Shown here piece by piece: positions 13,440-27,100 of a DNA stretch of 64,000 nucleotides. The notes under the pieces are model-generated. The model did no database searches and was not told where the DNA came from. It saw nothing but the letters and a program-made list of their open reading frames with translations. Origin of the DNA: Diorhabda sublineata (lineage: Eukaryota > Arthropoda > Insecta > Coleoptera > Chrysomelidae); the NCBI RefSeq assembly GCF_026230105.1, contig NC_079477.1:1307001-1371000 (forward strand), given 5' to 3'. Every line of letters begins with the position of its first letter. Position 1 is the first letter of the stretch. The translations under genes and the position numbers were made by a program.

Positions 13440-16400
13440 GAAACAGAATTATGTGTACAGGGTGTTCTGACGAAATACGTCGTCGATTTATATAAATTTG
13501 CCCTATAAAATTGACAGAATCATAGAAATCATTAAATACAATAGGAAACGCAGATAAAATGTTTCCAAAATGGCCCAGAATCGATTTTTCCATAGATAAA
13601 CCGTCAATTCGAAGTTTTGACAGTTGAAAAACGTTTCTGTTTGAATTGACGTGTGACAGCTCGCATTTCCGTGATGGAAGACGATATTTCAAAATTTAAG
13701 AAACAACCCTCGTATATAATGTTGAAACAACGATTTTTTCCGTCGAAACTAAAGTTTAAGTCAAATAAAAGCTGTGAAATAACTGATTTCGTACATAATT
13801 TCTAACCTTTAAAACACAGAATTATGTGTACAGGGTGTTCTGACGAAATACGTCGTCGATTTATATAAATTTGCCCTATAAAATTGACAGAATCATAGAA
13901 ATCATTAAATACAATAGGAAACGCAGATAAAATGTTTCCAAAATGGCCCAGAATCGATCTTTCCATAGATAAACCGTCAATTCGAAGTTTTGACAGTTTG
14001 AAAAACGTTTCTGTTTGAATTGACGTGTGACAGCTCGCATTTCCGTGGTGGAAGACGATATTTCAAAATTTAAGAAACAACCCTCGTATATAATGTTGAA
14101 ACAACGATTTTTTCCGTCGAAACTAAAGTTTAAGTCAAATAAAAGCAATCGAATAACTGATTTCGTACATAATTTCTAACCTTTAAAACACAGAATTATG
14201 TGTACAGGGTGTTCTGACGAAATACGTCGTCGATTTATATAAATTTGCCCTATAAAATTGACAGAATCATAGAAATCATTAAATACAATAGGAAACGCAG
14301 ATAAAATGTTTCCAAAATGGCCCAGAATCGATTTTTCCATAGATAAACCGTCAATTCGAAGTTTTGACAGTTTGAAAAACGTTTCTGTTTGAATTGACGT
14401 GTGACAGCTCGCATTTCCGTGGTGGAAGACGATATTTCAAAATTTAAGAAACAACCCTCGTATATAATGTTGAAACAACGATTTTTTCCGTCGAAACTAA
14501 AGTTTAAGTCAAATAAAAGCTGTGAAATAACTGATTTCGTACATAATTTCTAACCTTTAAAACACAGAATTATGTGTACAGGGTGTTCTGACGAAATACG
14601 TCGTCGATTTATATAAATTTGCCCTATAAAATTGACAGAATCATAGAAATCATTAAATACAATAGGAAACGCAGATAAAATGTTTCCAAAATGGCCCAGA
14701 ATCGATCTTTCCATAGATAAACCGTCAATTCGAAGTTTTGACAGTTGAAAAACGTTTCTGTTTGAATTGACGTGTGACAGCTCGCATTTCCGTGATGGAA
14801 GACGATATTTCAAAATTTAAGAAACAACCCTCGTATATAATGTTGAAACAACGATTTTTTCCGTCGAAACTAAAGTTTAAGTCAAATAAAAGCTGTGAAA
14901 TAACTGATTTCGTACATAATTTCTAACCTTTAAAACACAGAATTATGTGTACAGGGTGTGTTCTGACGAAATACGTCGTCGATTTATATAAATTTGCCCT
15001 ATAAAATTGACAGAATCATAGAAATCATTAAATACAATAGGAAACGCAGATAAAATGTTTCCAAAATGGCCCAGAATCGATTTTTCCATAGATAAACCGT
15101 CAATTCGAAGTTTTGACAGTTTGAAAAACGTTTCTGTTTGAATTGACGTGTGACAGCTCGCATTTCCGTGGTGGAAGACGATATTTCAAAATTTAAGAAA
15201 CAACCCTCGTATATAATGTTGAAACAACGATTTTTTCCGTCGAAACTAAAGTTTAAGTCAAATAAAAGCTGTGAAATAACTGATTTCATACATAATTTCT
15301 AACCTTTAAAACACAGAATTATGTGTACAGGGTGTTTTGACGAAATACGTCGTCGATTTATATAAATTTGCCCTATAAAATTGACAGAATCATAGAAATC
15401 ATTAAATACAATAGGAAACGCAGATAAAATGTTTCCAAAATGGCCCAGAATCGATCTTTCCATAGATAAACCGTCAATTCGAAGTTTTGACAGCTGAAAA
15501 ACGTTTCTGTTTGAATTGACGTGTGACAGCTCGCATTTCCGTGGTGGAAGACGATATTTCAAAATTTAAGAAACAACCCTCGTATATAATGTTGAAACAA
15601 CGATTTTTTTCCTCGAAACTAAAGTTTAAGTCAAATAAAAGCTGTGAAATAACTGATTTCATACATAATTTCTAACCTTTAAAACACAGAATTATGTGTA
15701 CAGGGTGTTTTGACGAAATACGTCGTCGATTTATATAAATTTGCCCTATAAAATTGACAGAATCATAGAAATCATTAAATACAATAGGAAACGCAGATAA
15801 AATGTTTCCAAAATGGCCCAGAATCGATTTTTCCATAGATAAACCGTCAATTCGAAGTTTTGACAGTTGAAAAACGTTTCTGTTTGAATTGACGTGTGAC
15901 AGCTCGCATTTCCGTGATGGAAGACGATATTTCAAAATTTAAGAAACAACCCTCGTATATAATGTTGAAACAACGATTTTTTCCGTCGAAACTAAAGTTT
16001 AAGTCAAATAAAAGCTGTGAAATAACTGATTTCGTACATAATTTCTAACCTTTAAAACACAGAATTATGTGTACAGGGTGTTCTGACGAAATACGTCGTC
16101 GATTTATATAAATTTGCCCTATAAAATTGACAGAATCATAGAAATCATTAAATACAATAGGAAACGCAGATAAAATGTTGCCAAAATGGCCCAGAATCGA
16201 TTTTTCCATAGATAAACCGTCAATTCGAAGTTTTGACAGTTTGAAAAACGTTTCTGTTTGAATTGACGTGTGACAGCTCGCATTTCCGTGGTGGAAGACG
16301 ATATTTCAAAATTTAAGAAACAACCCTCGTATATAATGTTGAAACAACGATTTTTTCCGTCGAAACTAAAGTTTAAGTCAAATAAAAGCTGTGAAATAAC

Positions 16401-17178
16401 TGATTTCATACATAATTTCTAACCTTTAAAACACAGAATTATGTGTACAGGGTGTTTTGACGAAATACGTCGTCGATTTATATAAATTTGCCCTATAAAA
16501 TTGACAGAATCATAGAAATCATTAAATACAATAGGAAACGCAGATAAAATGTTTCCAAAATGGCCCAGAATCGATTTTTCCATAGATAAACCGTCAATTC
16601 GAAGTTTTGACAGTTTGAAAAACGTTTCTGTTTGAATTGACGTGTGACAGCTCGCATTTCCGTGGTGGAAGACGATATTTCAAAATTTAAGAAACAACCC
16701 TCGTATATAATGTTGAAACAACGATTTTTTCCGTCGAAACTAAAGTTTAAGTCAAATAAAAGCTGTGAAATAACTGATTTCATACATAATTTCTAACCTT
16801 TAAAACACAGAATTATGTGTACAGGGTGTTTTGACGAAATACGTCGTCGATTTATATAAATTTGCCCTATAAAATTGACAGAATCATAGAAATCATTAAA
16901 TACAATAGGAAACGCAGATAAAATGTTTCCAAAATGGCCCAGAATCGATCTTTCCATAGATAAACCGTCAATTCGAAGTTTTGACAGCTGAAAAACGTTT
17001 CTGTTTGAATTGACGTGTGACAGCTCGCATTTCCGTGGTAGAAGACGATATTTCAAAATTTAAGAAACAACCCTCGTATATAATGTTGAAACAACGATTT
17101 TTTTCCGTCGAAACTAAAGTTTAAGTCAAATAAAAGCAATCGAATAACTGATTTCGTACATAATTTCTAACCTTTAAA
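13440..17178. repeat. Tandem array B: 374-bp monomer, 10 copies
   Basis: The string acagaattatgtgtacaggg recurs at 13443, 13816, 14190, 14564, 14937, 15313, 15686, 16059, 16433 and 16807, spaced 373-376 bp. Copies are nearly identical. Variable sites include ttttgacagttgaaaaa versus cagtttgaaaaa (a one-base indel) and cgatttttcc versus cgatctttcc. One copy (from 14937) has an extra GTG in acagggtgtg. Each monomer carries one TACAGGGTGTTC-type string. Open frames of 62-96 codons on the minus strand repeat with the monomer and shift with the indel, so they are not genes. Confidence 0.97.
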
Positions 17179-18772
17179 ATATTGGTTAAGTCGAAGTCAT
17201 GCCACCATTTTGTAATGATACAAGTTATCAATATAACAAATTATTATGCGAAATACAGAAATTACTGATCCGGATGTTGGCAACAAGATTGAATGGTTTG
17301 CAATCACCGTGATTACATAATTCAATATCCATCGAAAGTAATAACGATTCTCGAAAATTTGACATCAGATCAGCGTTAAATTCATTTTATTTGTTTATGT
17401 ACAACAGTAGCGGCACAAATTACCCCAAAGTTAATATAAAAACCGTGATAAATGATAACAATCATCAAAAATTTGTCGAATCCGTTTCTTAAAACCCGCC
17501 ATGTTTTTATTCGTAAAATAAAGGTCACGTGACAGATCTTCGTTTCGACATGTCAACGTACGTCAAACACGGGAATTTTGAGGTTAGTTTGAGTGATTAT
17601 TACGAACTATGTTACGGGTGGTGTAAGAAAATTAGTAGTTATAGCGCGGGACGAGAAATATCTGGTAAATAACACAGACGAAAACTACTGGGTGGTCAAT
17701 AAAAGGATTTGAAACTAAATTCCTTCGTTGGAAAAACAATTATTTATATTTTCGGCCGCCACTGACGCACAACGCCATTAACGATCGTCCGAGGATTGAT
17801 ATTTCATCCCGACAACAATGTTTGTTAAGCCCTAATTGAATATTTAGCGAATCGTTTTATCCAAATAGTGTAATTTAACGATAATTCACTGCAGTCGATT
17901 GAACCGACGAAGTTTTCCGTTCAAAATACCGTCGGATCAAAATGTAGCAGCACCGAATGCGAGCAGCTGCTTTCGGCGGGACAAACAAGAAGAATTACGT
18001 CGTAGAGAAGTAACCAGCATCCATACCGTTCGAAATCTGTTGGATTCCCAGAAAAACCGGATTAATTTTGTCCCGAAGGATCGGAGAGGTTGATGTGAAG
18101 TATCGGCTCGAATTTCGGCGTTTCCTAAAAGGGGGAAACCTGGGAAAACCCTTGTTTTTATAAGGGTTATAATAGTGAATTATGCAAATGGTATAATCCT
18201 TTCGTCGACTTCGGTACAATTAGCGCCGATGTAAAAAGTAGATATGGGGGTAGATCCTAATCTAATTAGTCACATAGAACTGGTGTTTAATGTAGATGCA
18301 GTGGAATTATACAACCCCCATATACATCTCAATTATTCATGCCGAATTAGCCACGATCTAATCTCGGTACGGGGCTGGTTCGAATTTAATAATCGTCTAA
18401 AAAGAAAAAACTAATCAAAGTTTATGTGTGTAGCTGTTGAAGTCACAACATCAGACATTTCTGAACCGATCGTTCAATTAACTAATTATGTGGGTACTGG
18501 TATTGTTAATAAAGCAGTGCAACCAAACGAATTGTTTTTTTTACGAGGCTAATCGAACCGGATCGACGAAATCGGTTACACCAAGAAAAAAATATTGAAA
18601 ACAGTTCGTTTTAGATACTGGGAGCTCGGTTATTCAAAACTATTCGATCAGAAAAATAATTATACGAAAAAAGTTTGACCCAAACGTAAATCGCCCACAT
18701 TTGGTGGACCATTATGACATTATTTTACGGAAGAACCCCCCAAACTCATCCCCAACATTTTCTAACAAACCA
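17179..18772. other. Single-copy spacer, no recognisable gene
   Basis: Higher complexity than the surrounding arrays. Several TAATTAG/CTAATTA-type strings (for example 18261-18270 and 18478-18485) are potential homeodomain sites, but such short motifs are expected by chance in AT-rich DNA. It lies 12-13 kb upstream of the Drgx start codon. An enhancer is possible but unproven. Confidence 0.4.
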
Positions 18773-21700
18773 GAACTCAAAAATTACGAAAAACTGTGCT
18801 GCGAGTGCTAATAAGGTTCCATCGGGACATTTCCTCGATGGAAAATCGTCATCAGATCAAATGGAACCCAAAAATGATATCAAATTATTGCTGGAGACCT
18901 TCCAGAACCCAAATCGTCAGTATTTAATCATTAACGTCTCTAAATGTGGATGATGCTTCAAATTTTTTGTTTTGGCGTCGCAAAGAAAGAAACCTGTAGA
19001 CACTGGGCTCCCTAGTATCACACTCGCAGATCCTGTAAGTCGCAATGTACGAGGTCTGGTTATTAAATAACTAAATTAAAACAATAAAACTCAAAAATGA
19101 CAAAAAAATGTGTTTTGCGAGTGCTAATAAGGTTCCATCGGGACATTTCCTCGATGGAAAATCGTCATCAGATCAAATGGAACCCAAAAATGATATCAAA
19201 TTATTGCTGGAGACCTTCCAGAACCCAAATCGTCAGTATTTAATCAATAACGTCTCTAAATGTGGATGATGCTTCAAATTTTTTGTTTTGGCGTCGCAAA
19301 GAAAGAAACCTGTAAACACTGGGCTCCCTAGTATCACACCCGCAGATCCTGTAGGTCGCAATGTACGAGGTCTGGTTATTAAATAACTAAATTAAAACAA
19401 TAAAACTCAAAAATGACAAAAAAATGTGTTTTGCGAGTGCTAATAAGGTTCCATCGGGACATTTCCTCGATGGAAAATCGTCATCAGATCAAATGGAACC
19501 CAAAAATGATATCAAATTATTGCTGGAGACCTTCCAGAACCCAAATCGTCAGTATTTAATCAATAACGTCTCTAAATGTGGATGATGCTTCAAATTTTTT
19601 GTTTTGGCGTCGCAAAGAAAGAAACCTGTAAACACTGGGCTCCCTAGTATCACACCCGCAGATCCTGTAAGTCGCAATGTACGAGGTCTGGTTATTAAAT
19701 AACTAAATTAAAACAATAAAACTCAAAAATGACAAAAAAATGTGTTTTGCGAGTGCTAATAAGGTTCCATCGGGACATTTCCTCGATGGAAAATCGTCAT
19801 CAGATCAAATGGAACCCAAAAATGATATCAAATTATTGTTGGAGACCTTCCAGAATCCAAATCATCAGTATTTAATCATTAACGTCTCTAAATGTGGATG
19901 ATGCTTCAAATTTTTTGTTTTGGCGTCGCAAAGAAAGAAACCTGTAGACACTGGGCTCCCTAGTATCACACCCGCAGATCCTGTAAGTCGCAATGTACGA
20001 GGTCTGGTTATTAAATAACTAAATTAAAACAATAAAACTCAAAAATGACAAAAAAATGTGTTTTGCGAGTGCTAATAAGGTTCCATCGGGACATTTCCTC
20101 GATGGAAAATCGTCATCAGATCAAATGGAACCCAAAAATGATATCAAATTATTGTTGGAGACCTTCCAGAACCCAAATCGTCAGTATTTAATCAATAACG
20201 TCTCTAAATGTGGATGATGCTTCAAATTTTTTGTTTTGGCGTCGCAAAGAAAGAAACCTGTAAACACTGGGCTCCCTAGTATCACACCCGCAGATCCTGT
20301 AGGTCGCAATGTACGAGGTCTGGTTATTAAATAACTAAATTAAAACAATAAAACTAAAAAATTACAAAAAAATGTGTTTTGCGAGTGCTAATAAGGTTCC
20401 ATCGGGACATTTCCTCGATGGAAAATCGTCATCAGATCAAATGGAACCCAAAAATGATATCAAATTATTGTTGGAGACCTTCCAGAACCCAAATCGTCAG
20501 TATTTAATCAATAACGTCTCTAAATGTGGATGATGCTTCAAATTTTTTGTTTTGGCGTCGCAAAGAAAGAAACCTGTAAACACTGGGCTCCCTAGTATCA
20601 CACCCGCAGATCCTGTAGGTCGCAATGTACGAGGTCTGGTTATTAAATAACTAAATTAAAACAATAAAACTAAAAAATTACAAAAAAATGTGTTTTGCGA
20701 GTGCTAATAAGGTTCCATCGGGACATTTCCTCGATGGAAAATCGTCATCAGATCAAATGGAACCCAAAAATGATATCAAATTATTGCTGGAGACCTTCCA
20801 GAACCCAAATCGTCAGTATTTAATCATTAACGTCTCTAAATGTGGATGATGCTTCAAATTTTTTGTTTTGGCGTCGCAAAGAAAGAAACCTGTAGACACT
20901 GGGCTCCCTAGTATCACACTCGCAGATCCTGTAAGTCGCAATGTACGAGGTCTGGTTATTAAATAACTAAATTAAAACAATAAAACTCAAAAATGACAAA
21001 AAAATGTGTTTTGCGAGTGCTAATAAGGTTCCATCGGGACATTTCCTCGATGGAAAATCGTCATCAGATCAAATGGAACCCAAAAATGATATCAAATTAT
21101 TGCTGGAGACCTTCCAGAACCCAAATCGTCAGTATTTAATCAATAACGTCTCTAAATGTGGATGATGCTTCAAATTTTTTGTTTTGGCGTCGCAAAGAAA
21201 GAAACCTGTAAACACTGGGCTCCCTAGTATCACACCCGCAGATCCTGTAGGTCGCAATGTACGAGGTCTGGTTATTAAATAACTAAATTAAAACAATAAA
21301 ACTCAAAAATGACAAAAAAATGTGTTTTGCGAGTGCTAATAAGGTTCCATCGGGACATTTCCTCGATGGAAAATCGTCATCAGATCAAATGGAACCCAAA
21401 AATGATATCAAATTATTGCTGGAGACCTTCCAGAACCCAAATCGTCAGTATTTAATCAATAACGTCTCTAAATGTGGATGATGCTTCAAATTTTTTGTTT
21501 TGGCGTCGCAAAGAAAGAAACCTGTAGACACTGGGCTCCCTAGTATCACACCCGCAGATCCTGTAAGTCGCAATGTACGAGGTCTGGTTATTAAATAACT
21601 AAATTAAAACAATAAAACTCAAAAATGACAAAAAAATGTGTTTTGCGAGTGCTAATAAGGTTCCATCGGGACATTTCCTCGATGGAAAATCGTCATCAGA

Positions 21701-21925
21701 TCAAATGGAACCCAAAAATGATATCAAATTATTGTTGGAGACCTTCCAGAACCCAAATCGTCAGTATTTAATCAATAACGTCTCTAAATGTGGATGATGC
21801 TTCAAATTTTTTGTTTTGGAGTCGCAAAGAAAGAAACCTGTAGACACTGGGCTCCCTAGTATCACACCCGCAGATCCTGTAGGTCGCAGTGTACGAGGTC
21901 TGGTCATTAAATAACTTAATTTAAG
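18773..21925. repeat. Tandem array C: 316-bp monomer, 10 copies
   Basis: The string gcgagtgctaataaggttcc recurs at 18801, 19117, 19433, 19749, 20065, 20381, 20697, 21013, 21329 and 21645, exactly 316 bp apart every time. Variants at four or five sites (cattaacg/caataacg, gtagacac/gtaaacac, cacactcgc/cacccgc, gtaagtcg/gtaggtcg) show that copies 1-2 match copies 7-8. This points to block duplication. Each monomer contains the string gtacgaggtctggttattaa, which also forms the terminal inverted repeat of the element at 21891-22148. Confidence 0.97.
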
Positions 21926-22148
21926 AAAAAACTCCGACCGAAACAAAATTCAAAACAATGCTGATCGTTTTTTCGACATTTCGTGTTGACCGAATCGGTT
22001 CCAGACGGTCAAAATATCAAGGAGTTCGCAAAAAACGACCCGATTTTACACCACGCGTTATCTGCGCAGCAGTAAAGCAAAAAACTGCAAATCTTGTAAA
22101 GATTTCGATCAACGGGAAAACGTTATTTAATAACCGGACCTCGTATAC
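21891..22148. mobile_element. mariner-like non-autonomous element (about 258 bp) with 24-bp terminal inverted repeats
   Basis: The left end 21891-21916 (gtacgaggtctggtcattaa...) pairs with the right end 22121-22148 (...taaccggacctcgtatac), inverted, with two mismatches over about 24 bases. The interior reads on the + strand QGVRKKRPDF, which resembles the VRKKRPEL-type string found before the second catalytic motif of mariner transposases. I infer a deletion derivative of a mariner. The left end overlaps the last monomer of array C, and the same end sequence is present in every monomer of that array. Confidence 0.5.
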
Positions 22149-24109
22149 GTTACCCGTACATAGATAGTTAGGTTATGTTCGAATTTGTTATCGAATTTGT
22201 TTTCTGAGTGTATAATTTACGAAGTGATTTCTACGACCAATTCATTCAATAATTGATCCATCGATTGATATGTATTTTATTAAGTCGGTTATTGAATATC
22301 TTAATTGACGAAGAATTAATGTAATCAAAGACGAAAATGCGTCTCCGGTTTTATTTATACGAAACAATAATAATGTCATTGAGTGATTGATACATAACCT
22401 CAAAAGTAACTACATACCAAGGTTGCCAACTCTTTCGAATAACTGAAATCTTGAACGGTTAAACAAATTAGTTAAATTAGTCATTAGGCATGGAAATACA
22501 TGGATAAGTGGATTATATCAGCGACGACGACCGTCGATATACCCGGGGCGATTAATACATTCCCTCTCGCTTCTTTACACTATTCGTTTCATTCTACGCT
22601 TTCTGTTGTATCGCCAGTAGTGTGAATCGCTCCGAATTTACAGGGTTATTCACCTATTTTCAATTTAATAAATGCGGAAACGGAAATATTCAACTAAATA
22701 TGACGATAATTTAATAACGGGATTCGCCCGCTACTAATCGTTGCTTCTAGCGGTCCTTCTCGTCGAAACCTATCTTCTATAACCTTCCCAACTTCGTTTC
22801 TTTCTGTTTCTGTTGTTATTTTCATTTTTTGATTCGTATTATTACGAACAAGTTCGCTAAATTTGTCCTTAAGCCGGTTCTGTCTAGAACTCTATAGGAA
22901 AGTTTATTTATTTATTTAATAACAATGATAAATTCATAAAATTTGACGGATAGTCTTTTGGAAAGTTGGTACTTCATATACGTCAAACGGATTTGACAAT
23001 GACAGCGCCGTACGGGTGTCAGTCACGCGTCTTATCGACATTTGACATTGACGTTTCCAAAAAACTTCGATTGGGAATAAACTGGAGGTTTTTTCGAAAT
23101 CTTTCCATACGTATTTTATGAAATAACAACTAATTGTATTCAAGAATATAATTTTTGTGGGAAATTACAAAGTTTGTACTAGAAATTCAGTCGTTTCCTC
23201 AAAAATTTTCGGGCTACTGAATTGTACGGCATTTCCCTGTATATGTGAAAGTCGATCATAGGGGCTCCTGGGTAATTTTATTAGGGAGTGGATGTATATC
23301 CCTTAGTGTGGGCTACACGTTAACGAATTAGACCCTAATCATACGTATGCGATGTAATTTTCACTTTCCGCTAGATTTTCAAAGTCAGAAACGGGAAAGC
23401 GGAAAGCTTTGTCGCGCAACTCCAAAAATACACGTTTAATCTCATTTTGAACAAATAACTTAGATTATTAAGAATGTTTTTCAGGAAAATATATCCATTG
23501 GAATCGAATCAGGATTATTTGGTGGTTACTAAACGGTCTAGTCCATCTTCAAATTGGAGATTTATGTTTGAACATTTTGGCTTAACAAACGGTATCTTTA
23601 GAAGGTCCAAGGGAGTTTTCGGTCTTCGCAAATTGACCATTTTGTACCGATTTCATTGGATTATTCAATTTCGAGTTTATTCGGCATCATTTCGGCTTTG
23701 AACTTTCGAAAGTTTGTTACCAGGTTTGAGCAAAAAGTTTTTGTACAATTTTATCTTATCGATGAATATTTTTGAACGGAAAATCAAACGACGGACGATC
23801 TTATGTAACAAAGTTCATATTATGCTACGCCGTGGCGAGCATCAGTTAAATTAACAACAAATTAATTCTGATTAAGTTAATTTGGTAGATACGTGACATC
23901 ATGAAGCGAGCAGTAGACATGCTTATAATTATCCAAAAATCTATCGGGTGGTCTCGAGCAATTACTAAGAAAAAAAAATCTTTCAGTTATATGATGTTAA
24001 ATTTAATTGAAATTTGCGGAATTGAGTCTGGGAGATGATAACGAAGCATCAGAAAAACATTTGTACCGTTAATATTTTTTCTAACATATAAAAAGTGTAT
24101 TTTCGGTGT
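22149..24109. other. Single-copy spacer, no recognisable gene
   Basis: It has mixed composition with relatively GC-rich patches at about 22500-22630 and 23240-23420. A 75-codon open frame at 23474-23701 (+) starts with ATG but shows no motif I know. TGACATTTGACATTGACG-like strings occur at about 23035. The location, 7-9 kb upstream of the Drgx start, makes it a candidate regulatory interval. Confidence 0.4.
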
Positions 24110-27100
24110 TTTTTTTCTATGAACAGAGACCTAAAATTGAGAAAAATCATCACAAAATGTAATCACAACTGTTTTTTCTATGAACAGAGACCTAAAATTG
24201 AGAAAAACCATCACAAAATGTAATCACAACTGTTTTTTCTATGAACAGAGATCTAAAATTGAGAAAAACCATCACAAAATGTAATCACAACTGTTTTTTC
24301 TATGAACAGAGATCTAAAATTGAGAAAAACCATCACAAAATGTAATCACAACTGTTTTTTCTATGAACAGAGACCTACAATTGAGAAAAATCATCACAAA
24401 ATGTAATCACAACTGTTTTTTCTATGAACAGAGATCTAAAATTGAGAAAAACCATCACAAAATGTAATCACAACTGTTTTTTCTATGAACAGAGATCTAA
24501 AATTGAGAAAAATCATCACAAAATGTAATCACAACTGTTTTTTCTATGAACAGAGACCTAAAATTGAGAAAAACCATCACAAAATGTAATCACAACTGTT
24601 TTTTCTATGAACAGAGATCTAAAATTGAGAAAAACCATCACAAAATGTAATCACAACTGTTTTTTCTATGAACAGAGACCTAAAATTGAGAAAAACCATC
24701 ACAAAATGTAATCACAACTGTTTTTTCTATGAACAGAGATCTAAAATTGAGAAAAACCATCACAAAATGTAATCACAACTGTTTTTTCTATGAACAGAGA
24801 TCTAAAATTGAGAAAAACCATCACAAAATGTAATCACAACTGTTTTTTCTATGAACAGAGACCTACAATTGAGAAAAATCATCACAAAATGTAATCACAA
24901 CTGTTTTTTCTATGAACAGAGATCTAAAATTGAGAAAAACCATCACAAAATGTAATCACAACTGTTTTTTCTATGAACAGAGATCTAAAATTGAGAAAAA
25001 TCATCACAAAATGTAATCACAACTGTTTTTTCTATGAACAGAGACCTAAAATTGAGAAAAATCATCACAAAATGTAATCACAACTGTTTTTTCTATGAAC
25101 AGAGATCTAAAATTGAGAAAAAACCATCACAAAATGTAATCACAACTGTTTTTTCTATGAACAGAGATCTAAAATTGAGAAAAACCATCACAAAATGTAA
25201 TCACAACTGTTTTTTCTATGAACAGAGATCTAAAATTGAGAAAAACCATCACAAAATGTAATCACAACTGTTTTTTCTATGAACAGAGACCTAAAATTGA
25301 GAAAAATCATCACAAAATGTAATCACAACTGTTTTTTCTATGAACAGAGATCTAAAATTGAGAAAAACCATCACAAAATGTAATCACAACTGTTTTTTCT
25401 ATGAACAGAGATCTAAAATTGAGAAAAATCATCACAAAATGTAATCACAACTGTTTTTTCTATGAACAGAGACCTAAAATTGAGAAAAATCATCACAAAA
25501 TGTAATCACAACTGTTTTTTCTATGAACAGAGACCTAAAATTGAGAAAAATCATCACAAAATGTAATCACAACTGTTTTTTCTATGAACAGAGATCTAAA
25601 ATTGAGAAAAACCATCACAAAATGTAATCACAACTGTTTTTTTCTATGAACAGAGATCTAAAATTGAGAAAAACCATCACAAAATGTAATCACAACTGTT
25701 TTTTCTATGAACAGAGATCTAAAATTGAGAAAAACCATCACAAAATGTAATCACAACTGTTTTTTCTATGAACAGAGACCTAAAATTGAGAAAAATCATC
25801 ACAAAATGTAATCACAACTGTTTTTTCTATGAACAGAGATCTAAAATTGAGAAAAACCATCACAAAATGTAATCACAACTGTTTTTTCTATGAACAGAGA
25901 TCTAAAATTGAGAAAAATCATCACAAAATGTAATCACAACTGTTTTTTCTATGAACAGAGACCTAAAATTGAGAAAAATCATCACAAAATGTAATCACAA
26001 CTGTTTTTTCTATGAACAGAGACCTAAAATTGAGAAAAATCATCACAAAATGTAATCACAACTGTTTTTTCTATGAACAGAGATCTAAAATTGAGAAAAA
26101 CCATCACAAAATGTAATCACAACTGTTTTTTCTATGAACAGAGATCTAAAATTGAGAAAAACCATCACAAAATGTAATCACAACTGTTTTTTTCTATGAA
26201 CAGAGATCTAAAATTGAGAAAAACCATCACAAAATGTAATCACAACTGTTTTTTCTATGAACAGAGACCTAAAATTGAGAAAAATCATCACAAAATGTAA
26301 TCACAACTGTTTTTTCTATGAACAGAGATCTAAAATTGAGAAAAACCATCACAAAATGTAATCACAACTGTTTTTTCTATGAACAGAGATCTAAAATTGA
26401 GAAAAATCATCACAAAATGTAATCACAACTGTTTTTTCTATGAACAGAGACCTAAAATTGAGAAAAATCATCACAAAATGTAATCACAACTGTTTTTTCT
26501 ATGAACAGAGACCTAAAATTGAGAAAAATCATCACAAAATGTAATCACAACTGTTTTTTCTATGAACAGAGATCTAAAATTGAGAAAAACCATCACAAAA
26601 TGTAATCACAACTGTTTTTTCTATGAACAGAGATCTAAAATTGAGAAAAACCATCACAAAATGTAATCACAACTGTTTTTCTATGAACAGAGATCTAAAA
26701 TTGAGAAAAACCATCACAAAATGTAATCACAACTGTTTTTTCTATGAACAGAGACCTAAAATTGAGAAAAATCATCACAAAATGTAATCACAACTGTTTT
26801 TTCTATGAACAGAGATCTAAAATTGAGAAAAACCATCACAAAATGTAATCACAACTGTTTTTTCTATGAACAGAGATCTAAAATTGAGAAAAATCATCAC
26901 AAAATGTAATCACAACTGTTTTTTCTATGAACAGAGACCTAAAATTGAGAAAAATCATCACAAAATGTAATCACAACTGTTTTTTCTATGAACAGAGACC
27001 TAAAATTGAGAAAAATCATCACAAAATGTAATCACAACTGTTTTTTCTATGAACAGAGATCTAAAATTGAGAAAAACCATCACAAAATGTAATCACAACT

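Noticed and set aside
13408..17056. Many 62-96 codon minus-strand frames with near-identical products
   Set aside because: They repeat with the 374-bp monomer and switch frame with a one-base indel in the T/A run, so they are by-products of the array.
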